Origin: MRBY01 sp943371005
GTDB taxonomy: Bacteria > Cyanobacteriota > Cyanobacteriia > Cyanobacteriales > MRBY01
NCBI GenBank assembly: GCA_943371005.1
Contig: CALRTB020000002.1
Coordinates: forward strand, 1 to 64,000
Length of the DNA: 64,000 nucleotides
Direction: 5' to 3'
Shown here: piece after piece, positions 54,532-63,049 of the stretch
Numbering within the stretch: the first letter of the stretch is position 1
Layout: each line of letters starts with the position of its first letter
The notes under the pieces: model-generated
What the model saw: only the letters and a program-made list of their open reading frames with translations
Databases searched by the model: none
Told to the model about the DNA's origin: nothing
Program-made: the position numbers and the translations under genes

Positions 54532-55338
54532 ATGCGACACGCGATTATTACGGGGGGTTCCAGTGGGATTGGGTTGGCGATCGCCTGTCAGTTAGCCCAG
54601 CAGGGGAGCATAAATCTCTCGATCATTGCCCGCAGTGCCGATAAGCTCCAGGATGCCCAGACCGAGATTCAGACGACTTTTGCGAACTCTCAACAGCAAT
54701 GTTTAATCCTCACGGCGGATGTAGCGCAAAGGTGTGAGATCGAACAGGCGATCGCCACGGCCATTGAAAAATTTGGGGCCCCGGATTTATTAATTACCTC
54801 GGCGGGCATCGCCCATCCCGGTTATTTTCAAGAGTTGCCTTTAGAGATTTTTGAAACAACGATGGCGGTGAATTATTTCGGCACGCTGTATGCGATTCGT
54901 GCCGCTCTTCCAGCAATGATGGCCCAAAAACAGGGCCAAATTGTGATGATTTCCTCTGGGGCGGGTTTGGTAGGTTTGTTTGGCTATACTCCCTACAGTC
55001 CGAGTAAATTTGCCCTGCGGGGTCTGGCGGAATCTCTCCGGGGGGAATTAAAGCAACTGGGAATCCAAGTGGCGATCGCCTATCCCCCCGATACCGATAC
55101 GCCCCAATTGGCCGCCGAAAATTTGACAAAACCGCCGGAAACCAAGTTAATTACAGAGACTGCCCAAATGTGGACGGCAGAACGGGTTGCAAGGGCCATC
55201 CTTCGGGGTATTCAGCGACAACAATTTGTCATCACCCCTGGCTGGGAAATGCAACTGCTTTATCGCTTCTATAGCCTCCTGGCCCCCGTCCTGCAATGGT
55301 ATTTTGATCGGCTGGTGGCCCGCGCCCGCCAAATCTAA
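54532..55338 (+). CDS. Short-chain dehydrogenase, 3-ketodihydrosphingosine reductase-like
   Basis: The 268-residue SDR has TGGSSGIG (7-14), N114, S142 and the Y155-x3-K159 pair, so it is a complete NADPH-dependent reductase. The part from 184 reads YPPDTDTP then ENLTKPPETKLITET, which matches closely, from memory, eukaryotic KDSR/TSC10. The C-terminus is hydrophobic (LLYRFYSLLAPVLQWYF), as in membrane-attached KDSR. It would reduce the 3-keto product of the preceding enzyme to a sphinganine-like base. Its ATG follows the TAA of that gene without gap. Confidence 0.88.
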   Translation: MRHAIITGGSSGIGLAIACQLAQQGSINLSIIARSADKLQDAQTEIQTTFANSQQQCLILTADVAQRCEIEQAIATAIEKFGAPDLLITSAGIAHPGYFQELPLEIFETTMAVNYFGTLYAIRAALPAMMAQKQGQIVMISSGAGLVGLFGYTPYSPSKFALRGLAESLRGELKQLGIQVAIAYPPDTDTPQLAAENLTKPPETKLITETAQMWTAERVARAILRGIQRQQFVITPGWEMQLLYRFYSLLAPVLQWYFDRLVARARQI

Positions 55339-55368
55339 ATTTTTATCCTTTTCCTTTACCCTGACCCC

Positions 55369-57162
55369 ATGGGATCGCCCACCATGACTCATTCTGCGAA
55401 AACCATCGTTAATCTCTTCCGTCAACGCGTTGACAGCACCCCCGACCGCACTGCCTATCATTTCATTTCGGGGGAAGATGACCTCAAAACCCTCACCTAC
55501 GCCCAACTAGAACACCAGGTAAAGGCGATCGCCGCTCACTTACAAACCTTTATCAACCCAGGCGATCGTATTCTATTGGTCTTTCCCTACTCGTCAGGCC
55601 TTGAATTCGTCGCCAGTTTTTTTGGTTGTCTCTATGCCGGGGCGATCGCTGTCACCATTAACCCCAGTCGCAGTGACGATGCTCTCGACAAGCTCATGGA
55701 ACGGGTAGAAGATTGTCAGGCCAAGGGAATCCTCACAACCCGCGCCCTTATCGACTATTTCCAAAAGAAACTGACGAAAGCACCCCTCCAAGCCGCTGGT
55801 TTGGTTCGCAAATTCAGTCAGGTCAAAGTGATCGCAATGGATGAAATTCCTGCAGATCTGGCCGCAGACTGGCAAGCCCCAAACATTACTGAAGATACCC
55901 TCGCCTTTTTGCAATACACCTCCGGCTCCACGGGTAAACCCAAAGGCGTGATGGTCACCCATGGCAATGTGTTGCATAACTCTGCCGTTATCTACAAATC
56001 CTTTAGCCACAGTCCCGAAAGCAAGATGGCCAGTTGGCTCCCCATCTTCCACGATATGGGTCTGATTGGCGGTGTCCTCCAGCCCTTCTATGGCAACTTT
56101 GAATCCTTTTTGATGTCTCCCATTGAGTTGGTGCAAAAACCTGTCCGCTGGCTAGAAGTGATTTCCCAATATCGCATTACTACCAGTGGCGGCCCGAACT
56201 TCGCCTATGACCTTGTGGCCCGGCAAGTGACCCCAGAACAACTAGAAGCCTTAGATCTGCGATCCTGGGAGGTGGCCTATAGCGGTGCCGAAACTGTCCG
56301 GGCCAGCACCCTCGAAAAATTCACCCAAACCTTTGCCCCCTGTGGCTTCCGCCGCGAGGCTTTTTACCCCTGCTATGGCATGGCTGAGGCCACCCTCTTC
56401 ATTAGTGGCGGCTCCAAGGAAAAAGCGCCGGTGGTGCAATACATGGCCCCCGAAGCCCTCGAACAGCACCAAGCCATTATCAGTACCGATGGGAGCCGTG
56501 GCATTGTCAGTTGTGGCTGGACGTGGTTCGACGATGAGGTGATCATTGTTGATCCAGAAACCAAAATCAAACTCCCTGAGGGACAGGTCGGTGAAATTTG
56601 GGCGGCGGGCAAAGGCATCGGTAAAGGCTATTGGGAGCGGCCAGAAATAACAAAAGAAACCTTCGAAGCCTATGTGGACGACCAAGGCCCCTATCTCCGC
56701 ACGGGAGATCTCGGCTTTTTGAAAGACGGAGAACTCTTTATTACCGGACGCACGAAGGATGTAATGATTCTTTGGGGCCGCTACCGTTATCCCCAGGACA
56801 TTGAACTCACCGTAGAGCAATGTCACCCTGGTCTGCGTCCTTGTGCTGGTGCGGCTTTTTCTGTTGAAGCGGCCGACGAAGAACGGCTGGTCGTCGTGCA
56901 AGAATTAGAACGAAGCTACGTCCGTAATTTTGATCTTGCTGAAATTGTTGGGGCTGTTCGCCAGGCAATTTACGAAGAACATACGGTGGAAGTTTATGGC
57001 ATCGTCCTTTTGAGAACAGGCAGCATTCCCAAGACATCCAGCGGTAAAATTCAGCGGCAAGCCTGTCGGCAACAGTATCTTGAGGGCACCCTCAACGGAT
57101 TAGGGGAATGGCAGTTGGCGATCGCCGATAGTGATGTCACAGCCCTGGCCAATAGCCTCTAA
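55369..57162 (+). CDS. Stand-alone fatty acyl-AMP ligase
   Basis: The 597-residue protein is a second FAAL with YTSGSTGKPKGVMVTHGN, FHDMGLIGGVLQPFY, SGGPNFAYDL and TGDLGFLKDGELFITGR, very like the first ligase domain. It ends soon after the small C-terminal domain (TGSIPKTSSGKIQR) and has no carrier domain of its own. It would form an acyl-adenylate and pass it to a carrier in trans, perhaps to supply an amide-linked chain on the sphingoid base. A second ATG at 55384 may be the true start. It follows the reductase by 30 bases. Confidence 0.88.
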   Translation: MGSPTMTHSAKTIVNLFRQRVDSTPDRTAYHFISGEDDLKTLTYAQLEHQVKAIAAHLQTFINPGDRILLVFPYSSGLEFVASFFGCLYAGAIAVTINPSRSDDALDKLMERVEDCQAKGILTTRALIDYFQKKLTKAPLQAAGLVRKFSQVKVIAMDEIPADLAADWQAPNITEDTLAFLQYTSGSTGKPKGVMVTHGNVLHNSAVIYKSFSHSPESKMASWLPIFHDMGLIGGVLQPFYGNFESFLMSPIELVQKPVRWLEVISQYRITTSGGPNFAYDLVARQVTPEQLEALDLRSWEVAYSGAETVRASTLEKFTQTFAPCGFRREAFYPCYGMAEATLFISGGSKEKAPVVQYMAPEALEQHQAIISTDGSRGIVSCGWTWFDDEVIIVDPETKIKLPEGQVGEIWAAGKGIGKGYWERPEITKETFEAYVDDQGPYLRTGDLGFLKDGELFITGRTKDVMILWGRYRYPQDIELTVEQCHPGLRPCAGAAFSVEAADEERLVVVQELERSYVRNFDLAEIVGAVRQAIYEEHTVEVYGIVLLRTGSIPKTSSGKIQRQACRQQYLEGTLNGLGEWQLAIADSDVTALANSL

Positions 57163-57171
57163 AGGGTGGCA

Positions 57172-58398
57172 ATGAAAATTGCGATTATTTCGAGCACCTT
57201 TTTGCCTTCCCACGATGGGGTGAGCATTACGCTGTTTGAGCGTTTAAAAGTGCTGTCCGCCCAGGGACATCAAGTGCTCTGTTTGGTTGCGAGTTACCAG
57301 GAAGTCGCTGCTATTTATCCCCGTTGGGCTGATTATGTAGGCGATTTATTTGCAAATGTCGCGATTGTGCCACTCCCCAGCATGGCTTGGTTAGGGATTC
57401 CCCAGGAGCGCAACCCCAAACGGAGCAGCTTAAAACGCATTGAAACGGAATTGGAGCAGTTCCAACCGGATTTGATTCAAATCGAGGAACCGGAACGATT
57501 GTGGACGACGCTGTTTACCTTGCCGGGGTGGGATTATGCCCAAACCCAAAATATTCCCTACATTGGCTGTTACCGGACAAATTTTGTTGATTATCTCCAG
57601 GACTATGCCCCGGCTTGGTTGGTGCCTCTGGCAAAGCGAGCGGCTCTAGCCTTAACCCGTCGGCTCTATGGCAAATGTTCTGTAACCTTGGTGGGAAGTC
57701 GTTTCATCGAACAGCGTCTCAAGGCATGGCAACTAGAAAATGTGGTTTATATGCCCGTGATTGGCCCGCCGAAAATTGCGAATCCCCAGGCCTTAAAACA
57801 GGCCGATTTTTTTCAACAGCATTACGATTTGCCGGAGTTGGATCAGCGGGTAAAAATTCTTTTTCTGGGACGGCTTTCCCCCGATAAAAATTGGGCTTTT
57901 ATCCTGAAACATTTACCGGAACTTGGTCGGGCAAACATCATTGAAAAGTTTACGCTTCTGGTTGCAGGTCGAGGGGAATTAGCCGAGGCGATCGCCAATA
58001 GTGAATTTGCCCAACGCTTACCGACAGTGATCCTGGGAGAGGTGCCCCACCAGCAAGTCCCAGCGCTCTTGGCGAATGTGGATCTGCATGTGACCACTTC
58101 CCTCAAAGAGACTTTTGGCCGGACAGTTCAAGAATCCCTCTATGTGGGGACACCTGTCTTGGCTCCTGATTGCGACTGGGCGCGGAATTTGATTGAGCCT
58201 GGGGTAAATGGTTGTGTTTTTCAACCTGAAGATGGTCAAGATTTTGTCCAGCAGCTCGCTCAGTTGATCGACTCTAAAGGCGATCGCCAACGACTGCAAG
58301 CCAATATCCAAAAGCAAAACCAAAATCGAGAAACCCAACTCGATCCCAGCGAACAGTGGGTTCACTATTTAGAAACCCAAATACGATCAGCGAGTTAA
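57172..58398 (+). CDS. GT4-family glycosyltransferase
   Basis: The 408-residue protein is a GT-B enzyme. The N-terminal half begins MKIAIISSTFLPSHDGVSIT; the C-terminal half has ILFLGRLSPDKNW, VAGRGEL and the E-x7-E motif in KETFGRTVQESLYVGTPV. It resembles lipid-glycosylating GT4 enzymes such as MgtA and SqdX. In this locus the likely acceptor is the long-chain base lipid. ATG 57172 is preceded by AGGGTGG and lies 9 bases after the ligase stop. Its 3' end overlaps the convergent flippase gene by 12 bases. Confidence 0.87.
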   Translation: MKIAIISSTFLPSHDGVSITLFERLKVLSAQGHQVLCLVASYQEVAAIYPRWADYVGDLFANVAIVPLPSMAWLGIPQERNPKRSSLKRIETELEQFQPDLIQIEEPERLWTTLFTLPGWDYAQTQNIPYIGCYRTNFVDYLQDYAPAWLVPLAKRAALALTRRLYGKCSVTLVGSRFIEQRLKAWQLENVVYMPVIGPPKIANPQALKQADFFQQHYDLPELDQRVKILFLGRLSPDKNWAFILKHLPELGRANIIEKFTLLVAGRGELAEAIANSEFAQRLPTVILGEVPHQQVPALLANVDLHVTTSLKETFGRTVQESLYVGTPVLAPDCDWARNLIEPGVNGCVFQPEDGQDFVQQLAQLIDSKGDRQRLQANIQKQNQNRETQLDPSEQWVHYLETQIRSAS

Positions 58399-59724
58399 GT
58401 ATTTCGGTGTCGGTGTAGAACGCCGTTGCACTTCCCGCCACGTACAAAATAAATTCAGCGAAAACCCAACACCATTGGCAATGAGGGTGGCCATCCCCGC
58501 CCCCAAAGCCCCGTAATAGTAGGCTAAAACGACCAGCAACGGCAGATAAAAAAGAAGAATGGCGGCAGCATTATTCCGCAGCGAGATATGGGGCATTTCC
58601 ATTGCAAATAGAGCCGGTTCCAGCAGGTAATTTCCCATCATCAAAATGCCGCCAATAATCAATAAAACTAAAGTGCCATAGGCCGCCGTAAATTCTGCTC
58701 CCATCGCGTAGTAGAGTAGCCCCTTACCCCCCAACAGAATAGCAATCAGCAAAATAAAACCAATTCCTTGGAGCACCCGCCCTAGTTTCCACAAAAGTTT
58801 TTGAAATTTGCGCCAGCGTCCTTGGGCACTCAGATGGGCCAATTCCGGATAAACCGACTGGGTAAAAATTAAAGCGAGTTCCCGAAAAGGCGTCGAAAAT
58901 TCATAGCCCGCCCGAAACAACGCCACAGCACTAGGATTTGCCACCGCGCCGACAATCAACGGACTCAGGGTGATCGCCAGGGGTAAAGAAGAATTCAGGT
59001 TAGAAACAAAACAAAATTTGAGGACGCGGCGATCGCCAAACAAAAAATGCGGTAGAGACCAATCCAAACGATGCAAAATTTGTTTGCTGTGCGCTTGCCA
59101 TAAACCCAAGGCCAATAATGAAAGACCATTGAACGCCTCACCACACAACCACGCCAAGAGATAGCCCATCAGAGGAGCATCGAGCCAGAGGGCAATGAGG
59201 GTACCAACGAGCCGCGTAATCGGTGGCACCAATTGTTGGGCCGCGAGTAGATCAAAGCGATCATAGAGCCGCAGTAGACCAATGGGGGTTGAACCAAGGG
59301 TACAGAGCATTAAAATACTGACCCGTTGCACAGCGTGGATCGTTTGCGGCTCCCATCCCACGATTGGCCCGACCCATGGCGCTGCCGCAACCGCAATCAG
59401 AAAGCCCCCAACAGAACCCAAAAGATCCAGGCCAGTGGTTAATTTGAATAACTCCTGTAAACCCTGCGGATCTTTGCGCTTTATATAATCAGCACCATAA
59501 CGAATCAACGCTTGCCATGATTGAAAAGTCGTTAAACCAATCAAAAGCTCAATATAGGCCCGGAGTAAAATTAACTTCCCAAAAGTTTCAACCCCCAGAG
59601 CATGGGCCGTGAGACTGAGATAACAGAAGTTGATAATCGCCGTGAAAATTTGACCACAGAGCAGCCAACTGAAATTTTTTAAAATTTTGCGGAGAATGCG
59701 GTCTGCCCAGAAAAATTTAGCCAT
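58387..59724 (-). CDS. Wzx/MATE-like lipid or polysaccharide flippase
   Basis: The 445-residue protein has about 12-14 membrane helices and belongs to the MVF/polysaccharide export superfamily (start MAKFFWADRILRKILKNFSW, first helices SWLLCGQIFTAIINFCYL). Such proteins turn lipid-linked sugars across the membrane. Convergent overlap with the glycosyltransferase gene and proximity to the lipid enzymes suggest that it exports the glycolipid. It is on the opposite strand and divergent from the hydroxylase-like gene. I used ATG 59724; a longer start at 59823 would add an unlikely leader. Confidence 0.82.
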   Translation of the reverse strand: MAKFFWADRILRKILKNFSWLLCGQIFTAIINFCYLSLTAHALGVETFGKLILLRAYIELLIGLTTFQSWQALIRYGADYIKRKDPQGLQELFKLTTGLDLLGSVGGFLIAVAAAPWVGPIVGWEPQTIHAVQRVSILMLCTLGSTPIGLLRLYDRFDLLAAQQLVPPITRLVGTLIALWLDAPLMGYLLAWLCGEAFNGLSLLALGLWQAHSKQILHRLDWSLPHFLFGDRRVLKFCFVSNLNSSLPLAITLSPLIVGAVANPSAVALFRAGYEFSTPFRELALIFTQSVYPELAHLSAQGRWRKFQKLLWKLGRVLQGIGFILLIAILLGGKGLLYYAMGAEFTAAYGTLVLLIIGGILMMGNYLLEPALFAMEMPHISLRNNAAAILLFYLPLLVVLAYYYGALGAGMATLIANGVGFSLNLFCTWREVQRRSTPTPKYLTR

Positions 59725-59902
59725 TGATTCGCGACGAAAAAAACTGCGGGCCTGAATAGTTAAGGCCCAAAGGCTTGCCGGGACAACTATAATACAAAAG
59801 TTTACAAATGTTCCCTTGCCCAATCATGGCGACCCACAAGGGTTGTAGCCAACATAGCCTGTTTACTCTATTGAAGTTTTGCGTGAACTGCAAGTGCGAC
59901 CT

Positions 59903-60424
59903 ATGGAAATTTTGTTGCCTTTTCTTATCTTCAGTCTTGCCTTTATCTTCGGCAGTTTTCTGGAATATTGGATTCACCGGATTTTCCACGTTTCTCCCAA
60001 GCATCCCCTGAAGCGTATTTTTCCTAAGCTCGGCCAAGGCCATACCCAACATCATGTTGGCGGTACTGGCCAGGGTTTTCTTTGGGAATTTCGCAATTAT
60101 GTTTTCGGGATTAATGTTGTGATGTTGCCCTTTTTTCTTCATTCTCTGACCCTAGGGATCAGTTGGTTTCTCGGCTGTTTTATTTACGCGGCCTTTGCGG
60201 CCTTTGCCCATCAATTGCAGCATGACAACCCAATTAAATGTTTTTGGCTACCGATGCCCGTCCATTACGTCCACCATAAATACAATCAGTGGCACCACAA
60301 TTTTGGTATCGGCGTTGATTGGTGGGATCGGCTCTTTGGCACCTATCGTCCGATGCCTGCTTGGCTTACAGAAAAAGAGCAACGTACAGCAGACCAGAAA
60401 CTTTGGCAGATTAAATGGCTTTAG
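59903..60424 (+). CDS. Fatty acid hydroxylase/sterol desaturase-family protein
   Basis: The 173-residue membrane protein carries the clustered histidines of the superfamily: HRIFH, GHTQHH, HQLQHD and HYVHHKYNQWHH, which hold two irons. It has hydrophobic helices at about 5-25 and 70-105. Relatives hydroxylate carotenoids, sterols or fatty-acyl chains of sphingolipids. Its place at the end of the lipid locus makes acyl-chain or sphingoid hydroxylation a reasonable guess, while a carotenoid substrate cannot be excluded. It is divergent from the flippase gene. Confidence 0.82.
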   Translation: MEILLPFLIFSLAFIFGSFLEYWIHRIFHVSPKHPLKRIFPKLGQGHTQHHVGGTGQGFLWEFRNYVFGINVVMLPFFLHSLTLGISWFLGCFIYAAFAAFAHQLQHDNPIKCFWLPMPVHYVHHKYNQWHHNFGIGVDWWDRLFGTYRPMPAWLTEKEQRTADQKLWQIKWL

Positions 60425-60457
60425 GTAGTGTGGAGTCTGAGTAACATTAATTCATAC

Positions 60458-60487
60458 AAAAAAGATGGGCTTCATCGAGCCCATCCA
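60458..60487 (-). terminator. Rho-independent terminator after ndhD2
   Basis: GATGGGCT (60464-60471) and AGCCCATC (60478-60485) form an 8-base stem. Read on the minus strand it is followed by six T, so it serves ndhD2. Confidence 0.85.
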
Positions 60488-60557
60488 TTTCAGATTATTT
60501 TCCTAAATTTATGGTGCTGACCCAGGGAGCTTGTTGGTGGAAAGCACTCAATGATTA

Positions 60558-62162
60558 CTAGAAACGAGGTGCAATCAGGGCAGGCATTTGAGAGCTTAAA
60601 CCCATTTGAGCTTGGCGATCGCCATTTTGGGGGAGTTGCTCCGCATACAGCGGTAGAGCAGCCCGTACCTTCGAAGCAACCTCAACGGTTTTGAGATCGT
60701 AGGTGGTCGTTGCCAGCTTCGGATAAAGACCGATAGCAATAATGGGGGCCAGCAGACAAACTGCCACAAAGATTTCTCGCGGTTTGGCATCTGCCCCAGT
60801 TGCAAGGTTGAGTGAAACCTGGGATCCCTTGCCGTAGAATACTTCCCGCAGCATTGAAAGTAGGTAAATGGGCGTTAAAATCACCCCAACCGCCGTTAGG
60901 AAAATGGCGATCGCCTTAAATCCATAGCTATAGGCATCACTATTGCTCAAACCGAGGAAGACGGTTAGTTCGCTGACGAAACCACTCATCCCCGGCAGTG
61001 CCAGAGACGCCATCGCCGCCGCCGTAAACATCGCAAAGGTTTTGGGCATCAACCGCGCAATACCGCTCATTTCATCCATCATTAAAGTATGGGTGCGTTC
61101 ATAGGTAACTCCGGACAGGAAGAACAGAGCTGCCGCGATGAAACCATGGGATAACATCTGCAACACAGCACCGTTCATGCCCAAATCGGTAAATGAAGCA
61201 ATCCCAACGAGAACAAAGCCCATGTGGGAGATCGAAGACGAGGCCAGACGTCGCTTTAAATTAGTTTGTCCAAAGGCGGTCAGCGCCCCATAAACAATGT
61301 TGACAATCCCTAGAACAATCAGCAGGGGAGCAAAACGAATATGGGCATCCGGCAACATTTCCATGTTTAACCGGATCAGACCATAGCCACCCATTTTTAA
61401 GAGCACACCAGCAAGGATCATGGAGACTGGCGCAGAAGCCTCGCTGTGGGCATCCGGGAGCCAAGTATGAAGAGGGAAGATGGGTAATTTAACGCCAAAA
61501 CCAATTAAAAATCCAGCGTAGGCCAGTAATTCTAATGCCAGCGGATAATCCTTTAGCCCTAGGGCTTGCATATCAAAGGTCACGTCACCGCCATAGAAGG
61601 CGAGGGCCAAGGTAGATGCAAGGATGAAAACAGAACCCAAGGCCGTGTAGAGGATAAATTTGGTGGCCGCATAGAGGCGTTTTTTTCCACCCCAAATGGA
61701 AATGAGCAGGTATACGGGGACTAACTCTAATTCCCACATGATGAAGAACAGCAGCAAATCCTGGACTGCAAAAACACCAATTTGCGCACTCAGCATCACG
61801 AGGATTAAGGCCGCAAAGAGTTTGGGTTTCTTGGTGACATTCCAGGCCGCAAGGGTTGCCAAGGTGGTGATCAGGGTCGCCAAAATAATTAAAGGCATTG
61901 ACAAACCGTCAACGCCTAGGGACCAATTCAACCCCAACTGGGGAATCCATGCAAAATTTTCAGTGAGTTGAAATTCTGTGCGACCGAGATCGTAGTTTTG
62001 CCAGAAAGCAGTGACGAGAAGGGCAAAATCGGTGAGGGCAACGCCTAAGGTATACCAGCGGATGGTTTTACCTTCTTTGTCGGGAATGAGGGGAATGACA
62101 AGGGCGGCCAGAAGCGGAAAGGCGATCGCCGTAGTGAGCCACGGGATTTGCAAGCTATCCAT
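60558..62162 (-). CDS. ndhD2: NAD(P)H-quinone oxidoreductase chain 4 (NdhD2)
   Basis: The 534-residue protein is a second NuoM/NdhD-type antiporter-like subunit, with WELELVPVYL, LHTWLPDAHSEA and ISHMGFVLVG. It is clearly a paralogue of the NdhD at 34710-36290. In Synechocystis NdhD2 is an alternative subunit in NDH-1, with ndhD1 and ndhD2 regulated differently. I assign D2 by the sequence of its start (MDSLQIPWLTTAIAFPLLAAL), recalled from known NdhD2. It stands alone. Confidence 0.9.
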   Translation of the reverse strand: MDSLQIPWLTTAIAFPLLAALVIPLIPDKEGKTIRWYTLGVALTDFALLVTAFWQNYDLGRTEFQLTENFAWIPQLGLNWSLGVDGLSMPLIILATLITTLATLAAWNVTKKPKLFAALILVMLSAQIGVFAVQDLLLFFIMWELELVPVYLLISIWGGKKRLYAATKFILYTALGSVFILASTLALAFYGGDVTFDMQALGLKDYPLALELLAYAGFLIGFGVKLPIFPLHTWLPDAHSEASAPVSMILAGVLLKMGGYGLIRLNMEMLPDAHIRFAPLLIVLGIVNIVYGALTAFGQTNLKRRLASSSISHMGFVLVGIASFTDLGMNGAVLQMLSHGFIAAALFFLSGVTYERTHTLMMDEMSGIARLMPKTFAMFTAAAMASLALPGMSGFVSELTVFLGLSNSDAYSYGFKAIAIFLTAVGVILTPIYLLSMLREVFYGKGSQVSLNLATGADAKPREIFVAVCLLAPIIAIGLYPKLATTTYDLKTVEVASKVRAALPLYAEQLPQNGDRQAQMGLSSQMPALIAPRF

Positions 62163-62472
62163 AGGACTAGGAAAAAATACTTATTTATTGCGTTCGCCTC
62201 CGATTATATGAATTTTTGTTACGACCTGCCAAGGGGTTAAGGTAAAAACTTTTTATGGTCATGTTTATTTATGGGGTTGTCTGTCTATCCAGAGACAGAA
62301 CCCTGGCTTTGTTATGGAAAAAAGAAAAAAAATAATGCTTTTTTTGCATCGTTAACGGCGATCGCCCAACATTTTTGCGCCCTAGACTGCCAAAATTCAA
62401 GCCAAACAAAAATCCACGGCGAGGTATCTCACCATGGACAATGTGGGCAAAATTTAAACACCAGTCGGAAAA
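62163..62472. other. Intergenic region between ndhD2 and the anti-sigma gene
   Basis: This 310-base gap contains the upstream region of ndhD2 (minus strand) and the 3' side of the anti-sigma gene. An A/T-rich tract occurs near 62319-62346 and one HIP1 site near 62360. No gene, tRNA or clear terminator was seen. Confidence 0.4.
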
Positions 62473-62988
62473 CTAGGGCGACTCTGTGGTAGCCAGTTTG
62501 GGAATTTGGAGAACTGGGCGATTCAGGGCGACCACAAGGGCTTCTTCTCCCTGGGGGGACGTTGTTTCGACTAGGGCGCTGGTGGATTCCTGATCCGAGT
62601 TGTTATTGGCAAATCGGTCGAGGTTAAGACGGGGCATCTGACCCATGACCCCAGCCACAAAGAGAGCGGCGATCGCCCCACTACCCCAGAGGGAAAGGGT
62701 GCGTAACTGAGAACGACGCAACCGCGCCAATACCCGTTGACCGAGATATTGGGCCGAAATGCTGGTGGGAATGGGCAACAACTGTAGCGCTTGTTTGAGT
62801 TGCCGTAGCTGCTGATATTGCTGTTTGACCTGGGGGTCAGTATCCAGGAGATGCTGAATTTCCTGGCGCTCTGCAGGGGTGGCCTCCCCGTCAAAATAGG
62901 CGCTCAGACGCTGGAATTGCTCAAAATTTTGGCCCATTGGAGTTTCAGAATAGGTGTAGTGTTGGTGGGAAGTATGGTTTTTTTTCAT
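62473..62988 (-). CDS. Anti-sigma factor for the adjacent ECF sigma factor
   Basis: The 171-residue protein has an N-terminal anti-sigma-like part (LSAYFDGEATPAERQEIQHL), a helical region and one membrane segment (about residues 100-118, SLWGSGAIAALFVAGVMG), then a short extracytoplasmic tail. It lies 61 bases downstream of the sigma gene, the usual arrangement, and matches the SapG-type partner of SigG known in Synechocystis. An internal ATG at 62937 is an alternative start. Confidence 0.82.
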   Translation of the reverse strand: MKKNHTSHQHYTYSETPMGQNFEQFQRLSAYFDGEATPAERQEIQHLLDTDPQVKQQYQQLRQLKQALQLLPIPTSISAQYLGQRVLARLRRSQLRTLSLWGSGAIAALFVAGVMGQMPRLNLDRFANNNSDQESTSALVETTSPQGEEALVVALNRPVLQIPKLATTESP

Positions 62989-63049
62989 TTCTAGGTCACC
63001 CCCTCTAGGCGATCGCCATCGGTTTACCGCTGAGACAAGTCTTGATCAT

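Noticed and set aside
55594..56136. 180-codon antisense frame within the second acyl-AMP ligase
   Set aside because: No motif, and the sense frame has all ligase motifs.
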